64,000 nucleotides of DNA from Thuidium tamariscinum (Eukaryota; Streptophyta; Bryopsida; Hypnales; Thuidiaceae): contig OX344756.2 of the NCBI GenBank assembly GCA_947034885.2, forward strand, positions 24,473,489-24,537,488, written 5' to 3'. Under the pieces are notes generated by a model that did not search any database, was not told the DNA's origin, and saw only the letters and a list, made by a program, of their open reading frames with translations. Made by a program: the position numbers and the translations under genes. This document shows, piece by piece, positions 25,925 to 38,188 of the stretch. The first letter of the stretch is position 1, and every line of letters starts with the position of its first letter.

Positions 25925-26642
25925 TTGTAAGAAACACTTACCGGTTTTGGCTCAAAATGGCTCAAAATCAATGAGTCCTGTGAGTCCTATAACCCTTTGA
26001 AATTAAAAAAAATTTAATTGAAAAAAATATGGGTAATTTGAAGAGCAATGAGAATATTATGTCTCTTGAAATTCAGACCTAAGAAATTTTTTCTTTAAAT
26101 GTTATAGACAATGGAAAATATAATGAAAATAGCTCTTTTTTCACTAATTTGGTAAAAATAGTACAAAAATTCAAAAAATAAAAATGAAAAATAAATTTTT
26201 TCTTCAAGTAAAGGTCTTTCTTTTCCAACAAATTTCATCTTTGGAAAAAATAAATTCTATTCTCTACACTTGCGCAAAGTCATCCACTTTGATGACATGT
26301 GGAGGTTGAACAGTATAGTATTTTCAAAAAATCTCTTTGTGGTCTCATGTAACTATAGGTGAGGTCCTTGCATGCCAATTTTTAGCTCAAAATTTGCATT
26401 TTTGGGTCAAAAATAGGACTAAAACCCCCCAAAATGGCCAAGATAGACAACCAATCGGGGGCAGTTTAAAAATAGTAAACTAATTTTTAAAAAATTGAAA
26501 AAATTACACAACATATAAAATTTTTTTTTCACCTTCATTCCAAATTTCAAGTTGATAAGGAAAACGATGGAAAAGTTATGAGCAAAAAACTACCTGTTGG
26601 AGGTCAAGGGGACAAAAAATAGGACAAGTGTTTCTTGCAATC
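25925..26642. mobile_element. Non-coding element with GTTGTAAGAAACACTT termini
   Basis: About 718 bp. The left end reads TTGTAAGAAACACTTACCG and the right end, read inverted, TTGCAAGAAACACTTGTCC. About sixteen of nineteen positions agree. A second, interrupted copy of the right half lies at about 51830-52535 with the same CTTCATTCCAAATTTCAAG and CAAGGGGACAAAAAA landmarks, so this is a dispersed repeat. No coding capacity. The superfamily is not assigned because no clear target duplication was found. A related left end (CTGCAAGAAACGC) occurs near 35190. Confidence 0.6.
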
Positions 26643-26832
26643 ACCCTATTGTAAATAAAGGATCTTAAGATTTTTGTAATTAATGTCCTAAAACCATATC
26701 CTTCTAAATTTCTATTTTTCACTCTTTTTCCTCTTCTTTCTCTTTATCTTAATTTTCAATAGTAATGAAAGCAAAAAAGAAAATAATAATTGTAATAAAG
26801 AGTTTTAATTTCATGAAATCTATTGAAATAAA

Positions 26833-26836
<4 letters not shown>

Positions 26837-26914
<78 letters not shown>
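26837..26914. repeat. (TA)n microsatellite, about 39 units
   Basis: Uninterrupted TA dinucleotide run. Open frames across it (Tyr-Ile repeats) are artefacts of the repeat. Confidence 0.97.
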
Positions 26915-26917
<3 letters not shown>

Positions 26918-27749
26918 GCAATGTCTTTATTAAATGTTTTTTTGGAATTAAATTGGTATGTATTCTTAAGAACGACACTAGATTGTGAGTCTAAAATTGT
27001 GAGCTTTAGATTTGTGAGCATTCACCTTGTGAGCCTAGAGCATTGACCAAAACAAACTTTGAATTTTTTAGGCCAAAAGAGAGAAAAGTGGAGTCATTTC
27101 AAAAGAATTCTATCTATAGTAAAAATCAAGCCTTATCATTATAGACCTATTACTACAAACCTATGCCTGTAGAAAAATAGCCACTACATTAGTAAAGGAT
27201 AATTTTAATTGACTTGAACCCCTTTTTCCATATAAAAATATTTGCTCAAACTCAAGTTCTATAAGAAATTTTATGAAAAAACAAATATTTTGGATAATTG
27301 ATAGAAGGCTTATGCAATAGACACCACCCTTGAGCCAAGCACAATTTTTTTGAAGGACCCAATCTCTAAATCCCGAAAGGAACTTGTTAATGCCCATAGG
27401 GTTTTTTAGAAGTAATAAAGTCGTGATACACATACACACCAAAAAAATTGAAATATTTACAATTGAAATAGAAATTGAATTTTTCTTTTTTTTAATTTCA
27501 AACCCTAGGCTCTTCAAAGGGTCTCTCAATTCATTCAAAAAAGAAAATTTGAAAAAAAAAATTGTGAAAATTGTGAAATAAAAAGTTTTGATGTTGTGAA
27601 TTCAACTCCAAGTCCAACAAGGAGTCTTTTTGGTGCCAAAAGGTCAATTGGAAGCAATTAAGTTGCACAATTTTTTTTTAAAAATTTGCAACTTTATCAC
27701 CTCCTAAAGGACATCTTAGCATTAAAAAAAGTTTATAAAGGTGATATAG
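26915..27749. other. AT-rich intergenic DNA
   Basis: A 125-codon minus-strand frame at 27161-27538 has no recognisable features and lies in low-complexity DNA. Nothing else seen. Confidence 0.4.
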
Positions 27750-29068
27750 TGTCACGACCCAAGTGACACCTTACAATACCAAACAACTCAATGGATTTAC
27801 CACACCTTGTTTATAGCATCACTTGGATCACTAACTGCTTAACACTATACATGCCAAACACACACAGCATTAGTATGCATTTCCAACTCAATCTACTAAG
27901 TCTCAGTCACCAGGACTACTATCAATCTAGCATGCAATCCCTTCGCAACACCGGGCACATCACTTGCTGATATGGGAGTGGACCTTTCACCTTAATGTGC
28001 AAGAACTTATGGTAGTGCTACACACCATAGTTCTAACCGCCCTTTGAGTAACACCCCATTCCATACTAGCCCTTTTCATATTTGCTACTTTGTTTCTAAT
28101 GCTAACCGGGATTCATCACCAATTGGGGACACCACAAGGAAGGCCTAGCAAGGAGTGAGATTCTAACCAACCAATACCACTGGACATCCACACTATTGTC
28201 CCATGGTGCTTTAGAGTGGTGGTAAAGTTGCATCATCAACCTTGAGTCACTAGGATTCACTAAGGCTCCAAGAAAGAGAGGAGAGAGACCAACCCCTCCT
28301 ATAGTACTCTCAATGGTTTTGGATGGACCCCCTCCCCCTTGTATGGTGAAGGAATACCCCAAATACTCTTGGGTTTTGGAAGATCACCTATTTCTAACTC
28401 AAAATGCCAAGTTACCTCCCCATTTGGACTCCTGAGCTTTCAAACAACATAATTTTGCACTCGGAGATCCAAATCCCTCATGCAAGCCCATTTTATACAT
28501 TTAAACAATAAATAGATGCCGATGAACTCTTAACTTGTCCATTTAGACAAGTCCTTACAAAGTTATGACCCTCCAAAGATTTGGGACAACCGAGAGAAGC
28601 ATTACGCCTTCACCATGGCTTATCTTTTGGCCATAACTTTTAGCTCATATCTTGGAACCTTGTAATGCTTTTCATTATATATTTCTTGTATTTGTAGCTT
28701 TCCAATGATATGCTACATGTTATACTTCCTTGTGAGATTCATTGGAAACCCCTCACATCTAGTCTTCAAGTGTCCCTACACCACCGTGCACCACCGAGAC
28801 TCAATCAACTTTGAGCGACCATAACTTCTAACTCATAAGTCCAAATCATGCGTTCTTTAAATAGTTGACAACATCTACTCAAGATCTTTTCAAGCATGTA
28901 TGACACAAATCCATATTCTTCATATCTAGGGCACTATTTGCGCCCTATTTGATTAGGAGTCTCTCATTCCTCCCATCTTAGTCTATTGCAAGGCTTGGGA
29001 GGTCACCCCAAGTTCCCTCTTGCTCATTAAGGCACTTTGGGCACTCCAAGGAGATAGAAATGTGATAC
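27750..29068. repeat. Possible solo LTR or LTR-like repeat
   Basis: A block of distinctly higher GC than its surroundings. It opens TGTCACGACCCAAGTGACAC, a start style common in plant Ty3/gypsy LTRs, and closes near AATGTGATACA. Internally it repeats phrases such as GACCATAACTTCTAACTCAT and GCCATAACTTTTAGCTCAT. No matching second LTR, primer-binding site or polyprotein is present, and a 5-bp target duplication was not seen. A solo LTR is the simplest reading; a fragment of another repeat is possible. Confidence 0.3.
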
Positions 29069-30214
29069 ATAGTCATAAAAGCAGTTAAGTAAACTAAATT
29101 AAATTTCATTATTGTTATTTTTGTCAAAGAGTCCAAAATTTTTAACCTTTAAAGCATGATTTTTTACTTGGGCATTGCAACAAATAGACATTGTACAACA
29201 TCCAATAAAGTCTTCAAGATATCTAATTGACTAAACATCTACTTGGCTTTAAAAAAATCATCAAAAAATGTACGATTCTAACATACAAAAGTTTCATTTC
29301 AATGAAGTGTCTCGATTTAATGAATACATCTTACATAAGTTACATTTTAAACTTAGATTTATAATTATAGTGAGATTTTAATTTATTTGAAATATTGAAA
29401 ATAGACTTACATGATGAATTGTGACAAGGTATCAACACATTGTCTAGCATGACACTCAAAGTTGGACATCCTATATGATACCAAAATCCAAAAATATGTC
29501 TAGCAAGACAATGTTGTTTCCACAGGGATTTTCAATACTGGAATGGGATTTTGGAGGGTGAGAGAGTTGCACAAAAAATTTATAAGAAAAAAAAATTGGA
29601 AGAAAATTGAAATGTTTTTGGAAAAAAATTTGTTTTGAAAATCCTAGACCTTAAACTCTACAAGGAGGGTAAATGGTATTAAAGGAGTTTTTTTGAGGTG
29701 GTAGAAGTATTAAAAAAAAAGGTGAAAAAAACAAAGTTTTTTAGAGTCTCAAATTTTAAAACTCCAAAGTGGCCTCTAGGTGCCAAGAGGGTGCCGTGAT
29801 TCTTTAGAAATATTGGAGTCACAATTAAGAAGGAAAAAAAATTAGATAAGAAATATAGAGAAGGTATTTGGAGAGTATTTGAAGTCTCCAACCCTATTTC
29901 AAGTCAATTGACATATTCTCTTTAGTTCACTAGCTATAAAAACCTAAACTTGAAAACCAAGGTAGTAGGCCAACGCCTTGAAAAACACTAGAAATTAAGC
30001 TAGAAATTAGAGGCTCACAAGCTCTTAGGCTCTTTAGTTCATGCTCCAATGCTCACAAAAGTATCACTTGGTATTTTTAACTCTAATACAATGCCGAGGG
30101 AAAAAATGCTTACAAATGATTTTTCATAATTAAAATAAGAATGAAAAATGCACTCATTCTTGCACGGGTATTTTAGATAATTACCTTGGTGATAGACCTT
30201 GTATCCTTCCATGA
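29069..30214. other. AT-rich intergenic DNA
   Basis: Low-complexity AT-rich sequence without a supported gene or element end. Confidence 0.4.
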
Positions 30215-30218
30215 TTAA

Positions 30219-31144
30219 CCCCTAAAAGCCCATTGTCCACTTAGAGGACAATTTGGAGTTTGGGCAAGTTTCGATGACCTCAATTTTTAGTGAAACTTTT
30301 TGAAACTTTTTCATAAGATAGGAAAACTGATTAGCTTTGTGGGAATATAGTTTTTATTTCAATTGGTGCCCGGGATCAAAAGTTATACCACAAAAAGTCC
30401 AAATTTTTAACTTGGTGGGCAGAAAAATTAATCCACAAAAACTTGAAATTAAAATTTTTAATTTTTAATGCCTTGTAGATTATATTTTTGTCTATGTGTG
30501 AAGCTTTGATTCATTCCATTTGGATTAGTTATGTGAAAGTTATGAACAATCTTGTTTTTCGGGTAGTTTGAGCATCTTCTTGAAAAAATAACTTGTAGGA
30601 TTCATTTCTGAATGCAATTTTCACATTTTTTCAAAAAGAATTTCTTGACAAGATAAAATTTGATTTCTAGAGCAATCTCACCATTGGAATTATTGTGTTT
30701 CAATTCCATCTTAGAGCTATTAACGATTTAATTTTTCTTTCGATCTTGGACCTACTTCTACTTAATAATTTTTTAAAGAATGAAAATCAAACAATATTTT
30801 CTTGAAATTTTTTTGTAGACTTTCAACTCAATTATTAAAGACAAAATTTATTTATTTCAAAGTCCGTAGCACAAAAAAATTCAACAAGTGGCAATTCAAA
30901 GTCATCTAAAATTGTTGAACAATGTTTAAAAAATCTATGTTTTCCAACTTTGAATGCTCATATATTCCAATCTATATGGTCAAACTTCATCAAATTTTTA
31001 CTTTATGATCTCAAATAAACAAAGTAGAAGATCCTATGGTTAGATTCTATAAAAACACTTTTTTTTTGTTCTTTTAGATGAATGCAAGCAAAATGACAAT
31101 TTTGAGTGGTTCTTGATAGAAAAATGGCCTCGAGCCTTTAGGAG
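30219..31144 (-). mobile_element. Non-autonomous piggyBac-like element, family A copy 1
   Basis: 926 bp between TTAA at 30215-30218 and TTAA at 31145-31148. The ends are imperfect inverted repeats: CCCCTAAAAGCCC on the left, and inverted right CTCCTAAAGGCTC. TTAA target duplication with a C-rich CCC-type terminus is the signature of the piggyBac superfamily. There is no open frame of note. The interior is nearly identical, read inverted, to the copy at 37258-38184. The sequence does not resemble the transposase relic at 5.7 kb, so it is an internally unrelated or deeply deleted derivative. Confidence 0.75.
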
Positions 31145-31216
31145 TTAATTGTAAAAGGACAAAGACAATTTCATGTTTTTGACATTTTTGAATGAGCCTT
31201 ATAGACACCTCCTTTT

Positions 31217-31480
31217 CATTAGATGTTTTTTGGGTGATTAGAAGAGTATTTCAGGCCTATTCCCAATGTTGTGAACAGTAAAAATAAAATATAATAAAAT
31301 ATAATAAAATATAATAAAATAATAATATAATAATATATTTTATTAATTCAAAAAATTTAGATTTTTTTAATATTATTATCTGACGTGTCAGTCGCTCGAC
31401 CATGTCAGATTGTAGATGTGGTAGTTTCCGACAGCATTTCCGCGATCCATTGTTGGAAACTACAGAAAAAACATCTAATG
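31217..31480 (+). mobile_element. CATWAG-family MITE, copy 4
   Basis: 264 bp with ends CATTAGATGTTTTTT and AAAAAACATCTAATG, exactly inverse. It retains GACGTGTCAGTCGCTCGACC and a GTTTCCGACAGC arm of the family. The terminal subtype (GATGTTTTTT in place of GAGGATTT) is shared with copy 6, marking a subfamily. It includes a short tandem AATAAAATAT run. Confidence 0.75.
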
Positions 31481-31908
31481 GTTCAAAATTTTCCTTACTT
31501 ACAAACTCATATAGTAGTATAAAATTATGTTTCCAAGTTTTCCTTATTTACATCATTGACTATTTGAGTTTCATTTCAATCTCTAGAACAATTTCTTGAT
31601 TGAAATTTGGAGTAGTATTTTTATTTCTATTTGTATCTTGAAGAATTTTATCAATGAACAAAATATTGTGATATTTTTTTGCATGTCTTCAACTCTTAAG
31701 CAAGAAACCAAATCTTAAAAGTATTTTGGTACTCATTATAAAGAAGCTTTTCTAATTCTTTAATTTGTTTAATTTCATTTTTGAACTCTTTTGATGTGTA
31801 ACCAATTAAATAAGGTGTATGACTATTTGAATACAAATACTAATTTGTCTTTATTGTAATTTGTATAGAAGTATACATCTTTTAGAATTTTTTGTTTGGC
31901 AATGCTAT

Positions 31909-33021
31909 CACTAGAAGAAAATCGAGGCTTTTGCGACTACGGTTAGCAACTAGTTTTGTAGTTGCATAACATGTTTGCAATTGGGTGATAATTTGGAGCC
32001 CGCAGTTGCAGTGGACAAGTCGCACTAGTTGCAATGTTGTTGCAAAATTGAAAAGATTGTTTTTCATTAGATAGCCTACGTGGAATTTCATCAATGAAGT
32101 CTTCTGACATGGAACTTGCTTTTGTGCAACTTGTGTGCAACTACTTTGCAACTAGTTTGTGACTGCTTTGCAACTAGTTTACGACTAGTTTGTAACTTGT
32201 AGATTTATAGATTTATAGATTTTTTTTTATCTTAATGATTATTGATTTGAGAAATTGAATCTCAGTGATCTGTAGATTTTAGAATTTTAGATCTAGCTTT
32301 CTTTAGATTATCAAATTCAAATATTGATATTAAACAGATTTTACAAGTTTATAAAACTTTAAATTTCAAAAGTTTTAAAATTTCTTATACTTTAAATATT
32401 TGTAGATTTCTATAAATTGTAGAAATCTACAAATTGTAGAAATTTGCAAGTTGTAGAAATTTGCAAGTTGTAGAGATCTACAAGTTGTAAAAATCTACAA
32501 AGTGTAGAAATATTACAATTATAATATTAAAGTTTATTACTTAAAGATGGTATAACTTACAGCTCTTATCCATCCAATTTAATGGTACTCTTGACAATTG
32601 AGATGGGACAATTGATATAAAACTTGACTTAATTATTTTCCAGTTGTATCCTAGTTGCAAAGTAGTTGCATTCTAGTTGAATTGTAGTCAAACTTAGATT
32701 ATTCCCAACTGTAGTTTGACACACTCGACTCTACAAAACCTGAAGTAGTCCATGTCGACAAGTGTAATGAATTTTGGATGTAGAGTACATCACAAAAATT
32801 CTTTTGATAGATTCCTGTAATCCAAACTTCAACCTATAACTACTTTGCAACTTCATGCAACTCGAAACTTCAATCTACAACTACTTTGCAATTACTTTGC
32901 GACTATTGTAGTGTAAACATTAAATTTGGTGCAAATATAGAGGATTGTAGTTGCAAGGAAGTCGCATAGGACACATAGTTGCATATCAGTCGGTTGCGGT
33001 GGACGTGATTTTCTTCTAGTG
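31909..33021. mobile_element. Non-autonomous CACTA (En/Spm-type) element
   Basis: 1113 bp. The left end CACTAGAAGAAAATC is the exact inverse of the right end GATTTTCTTCTAGTG. Both sides carry the 3-bp target duplication TAT (31906-31908 and 33022-33024). Subterminal regions hold many short motifs of the type TTGCAACTAGTTT, as expected for transposase-binding repeats of CACTA elements, and an internal block of TTGTAGAAATCTACAA-like units at about 32400-32515. It has no transposase coding capacity, so mobilisation needs an autonomous partner. Confidence 0.93.
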
Positions 33022-33024
33022 TAT

Positions 33025-36000
33025 TAAAATTAAAGAGTTCTTTCACAATTAAGCTTCACAACTTTGATGAGGTAATTTGCTTTGCAAAAATGAAGTTTAA
33101 CTAAACTAAAGCAAAAGAGTGACATAGGATTAGAATGGCAATACAATGAACATTTTAAGTCTTAAGTTGCAATATGGAAGAGCACTTGCAAAAATGTGAG
33201 CATTTCTTCTAATGAAGTGGTAAGATTAATTTAGAATGTATTTTAATATTTATCATTTTGATTGGTTTAAAATTGTACTGATCATTCTGAAGTAGATCAA
33301 CACTATGATGTAAAAGGAACTAAAATAGTATAACTATGACTATGAGGCTTTGTTTAAGGTTTATTTATTTATCAATTAGATTCTACATCTCCACTCTAAT
33401 AAAAGCTTTACCAAATTCTAACCACATTGAACAATGAATGTGGTTGTAATTTAGATAGGATTTGGTTCAAAAAAATTGGCAATTTTATTAACAATAGTGT
33501 CATTTTTGGCAGTTATCAATTTTTTTGATGACATGGAGAGTGATGATGATTTTCTTAAAATTTTGTATGAATTATGCATAATAAACTCTAGTCTTTGTGC
33601 AAAAAGTTGAAGCTAAAAACACATACAACCATAAATTATAAATTGTATTGACTGCTTGATTCAACAAATATTTCAAATACAAGGGCATTTGGACCTAACA
33701 ATGGTTTATATTTGTGGTATGTTGCTTTCTACAACTTATTCTTGTCTGTGCACTTTTGAATTTTGTCTATTGATGCTTACTATGAGGTTCTTTGAATGAA
33801 GAAGTTTCACATTTGTATTCAAGTTTCATTTGTCACTTTAGATAGAGTCGAATAAGTTTTATTTTTGAGCACTTGTGTAGATTGTTTGAGTGATATGTAG
33901 TGCTGCAATTGGCAATGTTAATTGTATTGTTGCTAGAACTATTGATTTCAAGTTTAGTTTTAGTAGTAGTGGTAAATGTTGCATTTGCCTAGTGATATTT
34001 GTTTAAAGAAACAACTAATGTAGAAACACCCATTCCCAAACCTATAACTATTCTTTGTTCCTAAACTCACCCAATTATGTTCATACTTCATTAACTTTGG
34101 TGCATTTGAAGGATATGTAATTAACTATGATTTGCTAATATCTGAATTTTGCAGAGTTCAAATTTGGGTGCACCTATTGGACAATTTCAATGGTCTGAGC
34201 AACCAATACTTCAAAAAAATCATATAAATTACATACAACATCTGAAAAATCTTTTTTTAGTATTTAATATTCATGATTTTCACTTGCTAATTCTACAAAA
34301 ATATTATTTTGAGGAAAAATTGCCTCCAACTCTCCTAAATTTCTTACATTGATAATTTTAAATGCTCCCTTTTTTAGTCCAAATTTTGATGTGGCAAGTA
34401 TCTTTGAGTGTTGGTTGGTAGAATTTGAAAGTATTCAATTGAATAGGTATATGTCAATCTTGTTATTGTTTATAGTATTGATGTAAGAACTAATATCATA
34501 GTTTGAGATGTTTTGATTTGTATTAGGGAATAGTTGATCTAGATTGAGACATTTGAAATGGATTGAGTTGTTTGATTGTCACCATTTACAATTTTATTTG
34601 GCCAATTTTTTAACAATTTGGAATTAATTGGTAGATGTAGTGAGTTTTGGAACACTAAGAATGTAGATTGAGTGGGCAATTTTGTCACGGTATAACTATT
34701 GAGATTGTTCAAAGTTAATTTTGGAGATTGAGGGATAGGAGAGAATTGTTGGAGGTACAATATTGTTGGCGGGGTTGGAATTTTGAAGAGGTGGATTGAT
34801 GGCTTGTTGTTGTAAATCACAGTTAGAGATTTGTGATTTGCATATGGAAGTAAGTAGTTTGAGTATGTTGGATTGTGCCAAAGAGATGGGAAGATATGTG
34901 TAGAATCTTCTTATCAATGGAGGGAGGATATTTGAGCAAAAGTTTGTTGAGAGTAAGTAGATTCCAATTGTCATCAATTTTAAATTGCTTTAAAATTGTG
35001 ACAAGATAGTGGAAAAGTTTTTAAAGAATTAATTGTAGTTTGTTGTGTAAACTTTTGAAATCTTGTAGTTTTATAGTATTATGAAGTAGTGAGCAAGGTG
35101 ATGAAAGGAAAGTCCAAGATTGTGCTTTGAAAATGCATTGTGCTTCATATTTGAGAAAGTAGAGTGTTTATGACATTAAAGAGAGCTACTGCAAGAAACG
35201 CATATATTGTTTTTTGTCACATATTGTTTGATGATTGTTTTTGGCTTTAACTTTGCCGTTATGGCTCTAATCCCTAAGTGTCCAGACTCATTCCTAAAAT
35301 TAATGATTTGGGAAAAATCATCATAAAGTACTATTTTAAAGAATATCTTGGAATTGAGATGCAAATGAAAGTTGTAGAGTTTAAGTTTTAGATTCTATCT
35401 AAGTAGCTAGATTCAATAGGGCTATTAACAATATTTTTCTATAAATTTTGAGAGAAAAAATTCAAAATCCCTTCTAAACTCAATTATAAGTAAAACATTG
35501 TCATTTTTTGAGTAAATTTTATTGGAATGGATTTAAAATGAGGTTCTCTTGACATAGTGACTTTTGGAAATTTTGTGTTCTTTGATTCTATGACCTTATT
35601 GTTGCAATTCCAAGTTTGAACTAGAGTAAATATAATTTTGGCTTGGTCAACTACTTGACATACTTGTGCATTATTTTGTAATTATACTAGAAAAATATGC
35701 ATTGTGATAATACTAAATCAAACACTTGGATGGGACAACAACTTCATAAAGTATCTCTAAAAATTAGAATGACTTTCATCCATGATATAATGAGAATGAA
35801 ATCTCATTCTCAATATGTACATTGTTCAGAAATTAGACATTGTAGCGCTTCACGGTTAAAGTAAATTCCCTTTTGCTTGCATTTTAAAACATGAAAAATG
35901 TTATTTTGGTGGTTTCTTTTGGTCAATGACCATATCCATAGATTTTTTATAAATGGAAAAATTTTATCTTATTTTATATTATAATTTTTTCTATTTTTAC

Positions 36001-37253
36001 AAATTGGAACTTTAAAATGCCTATTTTCTTGAGATTTTGCACCTTTTCAGTTCCCCTTACAAAGAAATTCTCTATGCTTCATCTTCCTACAATATAATTT
36101 TTTAAAGGTATATACATAGGCCTTTTTTCAATTTTCTTTCTTATTTAAAGGGATCCTAGAAAAGAAAAGCATGTATACATACTATAAAAACACAACCAAA
36201 TGACCACATGTATCTTCTAATAAGTCAAAAATGTAGACATGTCAATTTGATGACCTTAGGCAATTCATAAGATCTACCTCATTTTTTTGGTGATGTAATG
36301 AATTAGAGTGCATATATTGTCTTGAAGCATCATGGGTCATTTAGTGCATTTTGGATTTTTTTGCATATGTAGATTGAGTGAGATGTTTTTGAAAGAGATA
36401 GCTTCTAATCCAAGTTTCTTTTTAGATAAATGGATTGTGATATTCAATGAATTCTTAAGTAATATGCAAATCTACTTCATAAGTTTATAATTTATTTGTC
36501 AAGTTTGGGAAGGAGGCCATTGCATATGGGACTACTTAAAAGTTGTATTTCATACCGACTTGTAGTACCATATCCAACACGTATTAATAAATTATTGTAT
36601 TACAACCAAAAATACATTTTTGTTGCACTAATTGTAATTTTTTGACATGAAATGTACTTTATAAAAGTAAATATTTATTTTAGTAAATAAGAATGTATTG
36701 AAGTATTTATTGCAATGAATGCAATTTATTTTTATATGCCTTATTTATTTTAGTGCTAATCCCATTTTAAGAGTACACACAAACAGTGACATGGTCCTTT
36801 ACATAGAATTTTCTACTAATAACTATTGATTGTAACTTTAAAAACAAATTTTTGTAGTCATTTTGGTTGCTTACAAGTTTTAAATTATCAATTCTATATT
36901 TTAAAACTTTCTTTAAAAATTGAATGCCTATGGGATGGGTCTTAGTTCACTTTACATTATTGAGAGAGATCACCAATGACAATTATGACTCTTGGTTAGA
37001 ACTCTTAACTAAATATTTCAACCAACTCTTGGTCAATTCTACAAAGAGGAACTAAATTGAAATAATTCTTTTTCAAACCAACAACCTTGAAATACACCAT
37101 TGGATGTAATATGTGCATAATTTCTAAAAGTGAGTTTATTAAACTTTTTTATTTCCATAGTTTGCTAACAAATAACAACTACTGTATTAAGATATAAATT
37201 AATGAAGATGTATAATATCATGACCAATGCACATTTAGAGATTCTAGCTTGCT
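33025..37253. other. Long AT-rich intergenic stretch
   Basis: About 4.2 kb with no gene recognised. Minus-strand frames at 34539-34977 overlap each other and lack features. A possible terminus resembling the 25.9-kb element (CTGCAAGAAACGC) occurs near 35190, but its partner end was not found. Confidence 0.4.
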
Positions 37254-37257
37254 TTAA

Positions 37258-38184
37258 CCCCTGAAGACCGAAGGCCATTTTTTTGTCAAAAAACAATCAA
37301 AATTGCCATTTTTGTTGAGTTCATCCAAAAGAACAAAAAAAAAGGTGTTTTTATAAAATCTAACCATAAGATCTTCTACTTTGTTTATTTGAGATCATAA
37401 AGTAAAAATTTCATGAAGTTTGACCATATAGATTGGAATATATGAGCATTCAAAGTTGGAAAACATAGATTTTTTAAACATTGTTCAACAATTTTAGATG
37501 ACTTTGAATTGCCACTTGTTGAATTTTTTTGTGCTACGGACTTTGAAATAAATAAATTTTGTCTTTAATAATTGAGTTGAAAGTCTACAAAAAAATTTCA
37601 AGAAAATATTGTTTGATTTTCATTCTTTAAAAAATTATTAAGTAGAAGTAGGTCCAAGATCGAAAGAAAAATTAAATCGTTAATAGCTCTAAGATGGAAT
37701 TGAAACACAATAATTCCAATGGTGAGATTGCTCTAGAAATCAAATTTTATCTTGTCAAGAAATTCTTTTTGAAAAAATGTGAAAATTGCATTCAGAAATG
37801 AATCCTACAAGTTATTTTTTCAAGAAGATGCTCAAACTACCCGAAAAACAAGATTGTTCATAACTTTCACATAACTAATCCAAATGGAATGAATCAAAGC
37901 TTCACACATAGACAAAAATATAATCTACAAGGCATTAAAAATTAAAAATTTTAATTTCAAGTTTTTGTGGATTAATTTTTCTGCCCACCAAGTTAAAAAT
38001 TTGGACTTTTTGTGGTATAACTTTTGATCCCGGGCACCAATTGAAATAAAAACTATATTCCCACAAAGCTAATCAGTTTTCCTATCTTATGAAAAAGTTT
38101 CAAAAAGTTTCACTAAAAATTGAGGTCATCGAAACTTGCCCAAACTCCAAATTGTCCCCTAAGTGGACAATGGGCTTTTAGGGA
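37258..38184 (+). mobile_element. Non-autonomous piggyBac-like element, family A copy 2
   Basis: 927 bp between TTAA at 37254-37257 and TTAA at 38185-38188. Ends are CCCCTGAAGACCGAAGG and GGGCTTTTAGGGA. Read inverted, it matches copy 1 almost base for base from the GGGCTTTTAGG end through the centre. The last 60 or so bases at the other end differ more. The shared TTAA flanks and near-identity imply recent transposition. Non-coding. Confidence 0.78.
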
Positions 38185-38188
38185 TTAA

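Noticed and set aside
26765..27046. Tyr-Ile repeat proteins on both strands
   Set aside because: Created by the (TA)n microsatellite.
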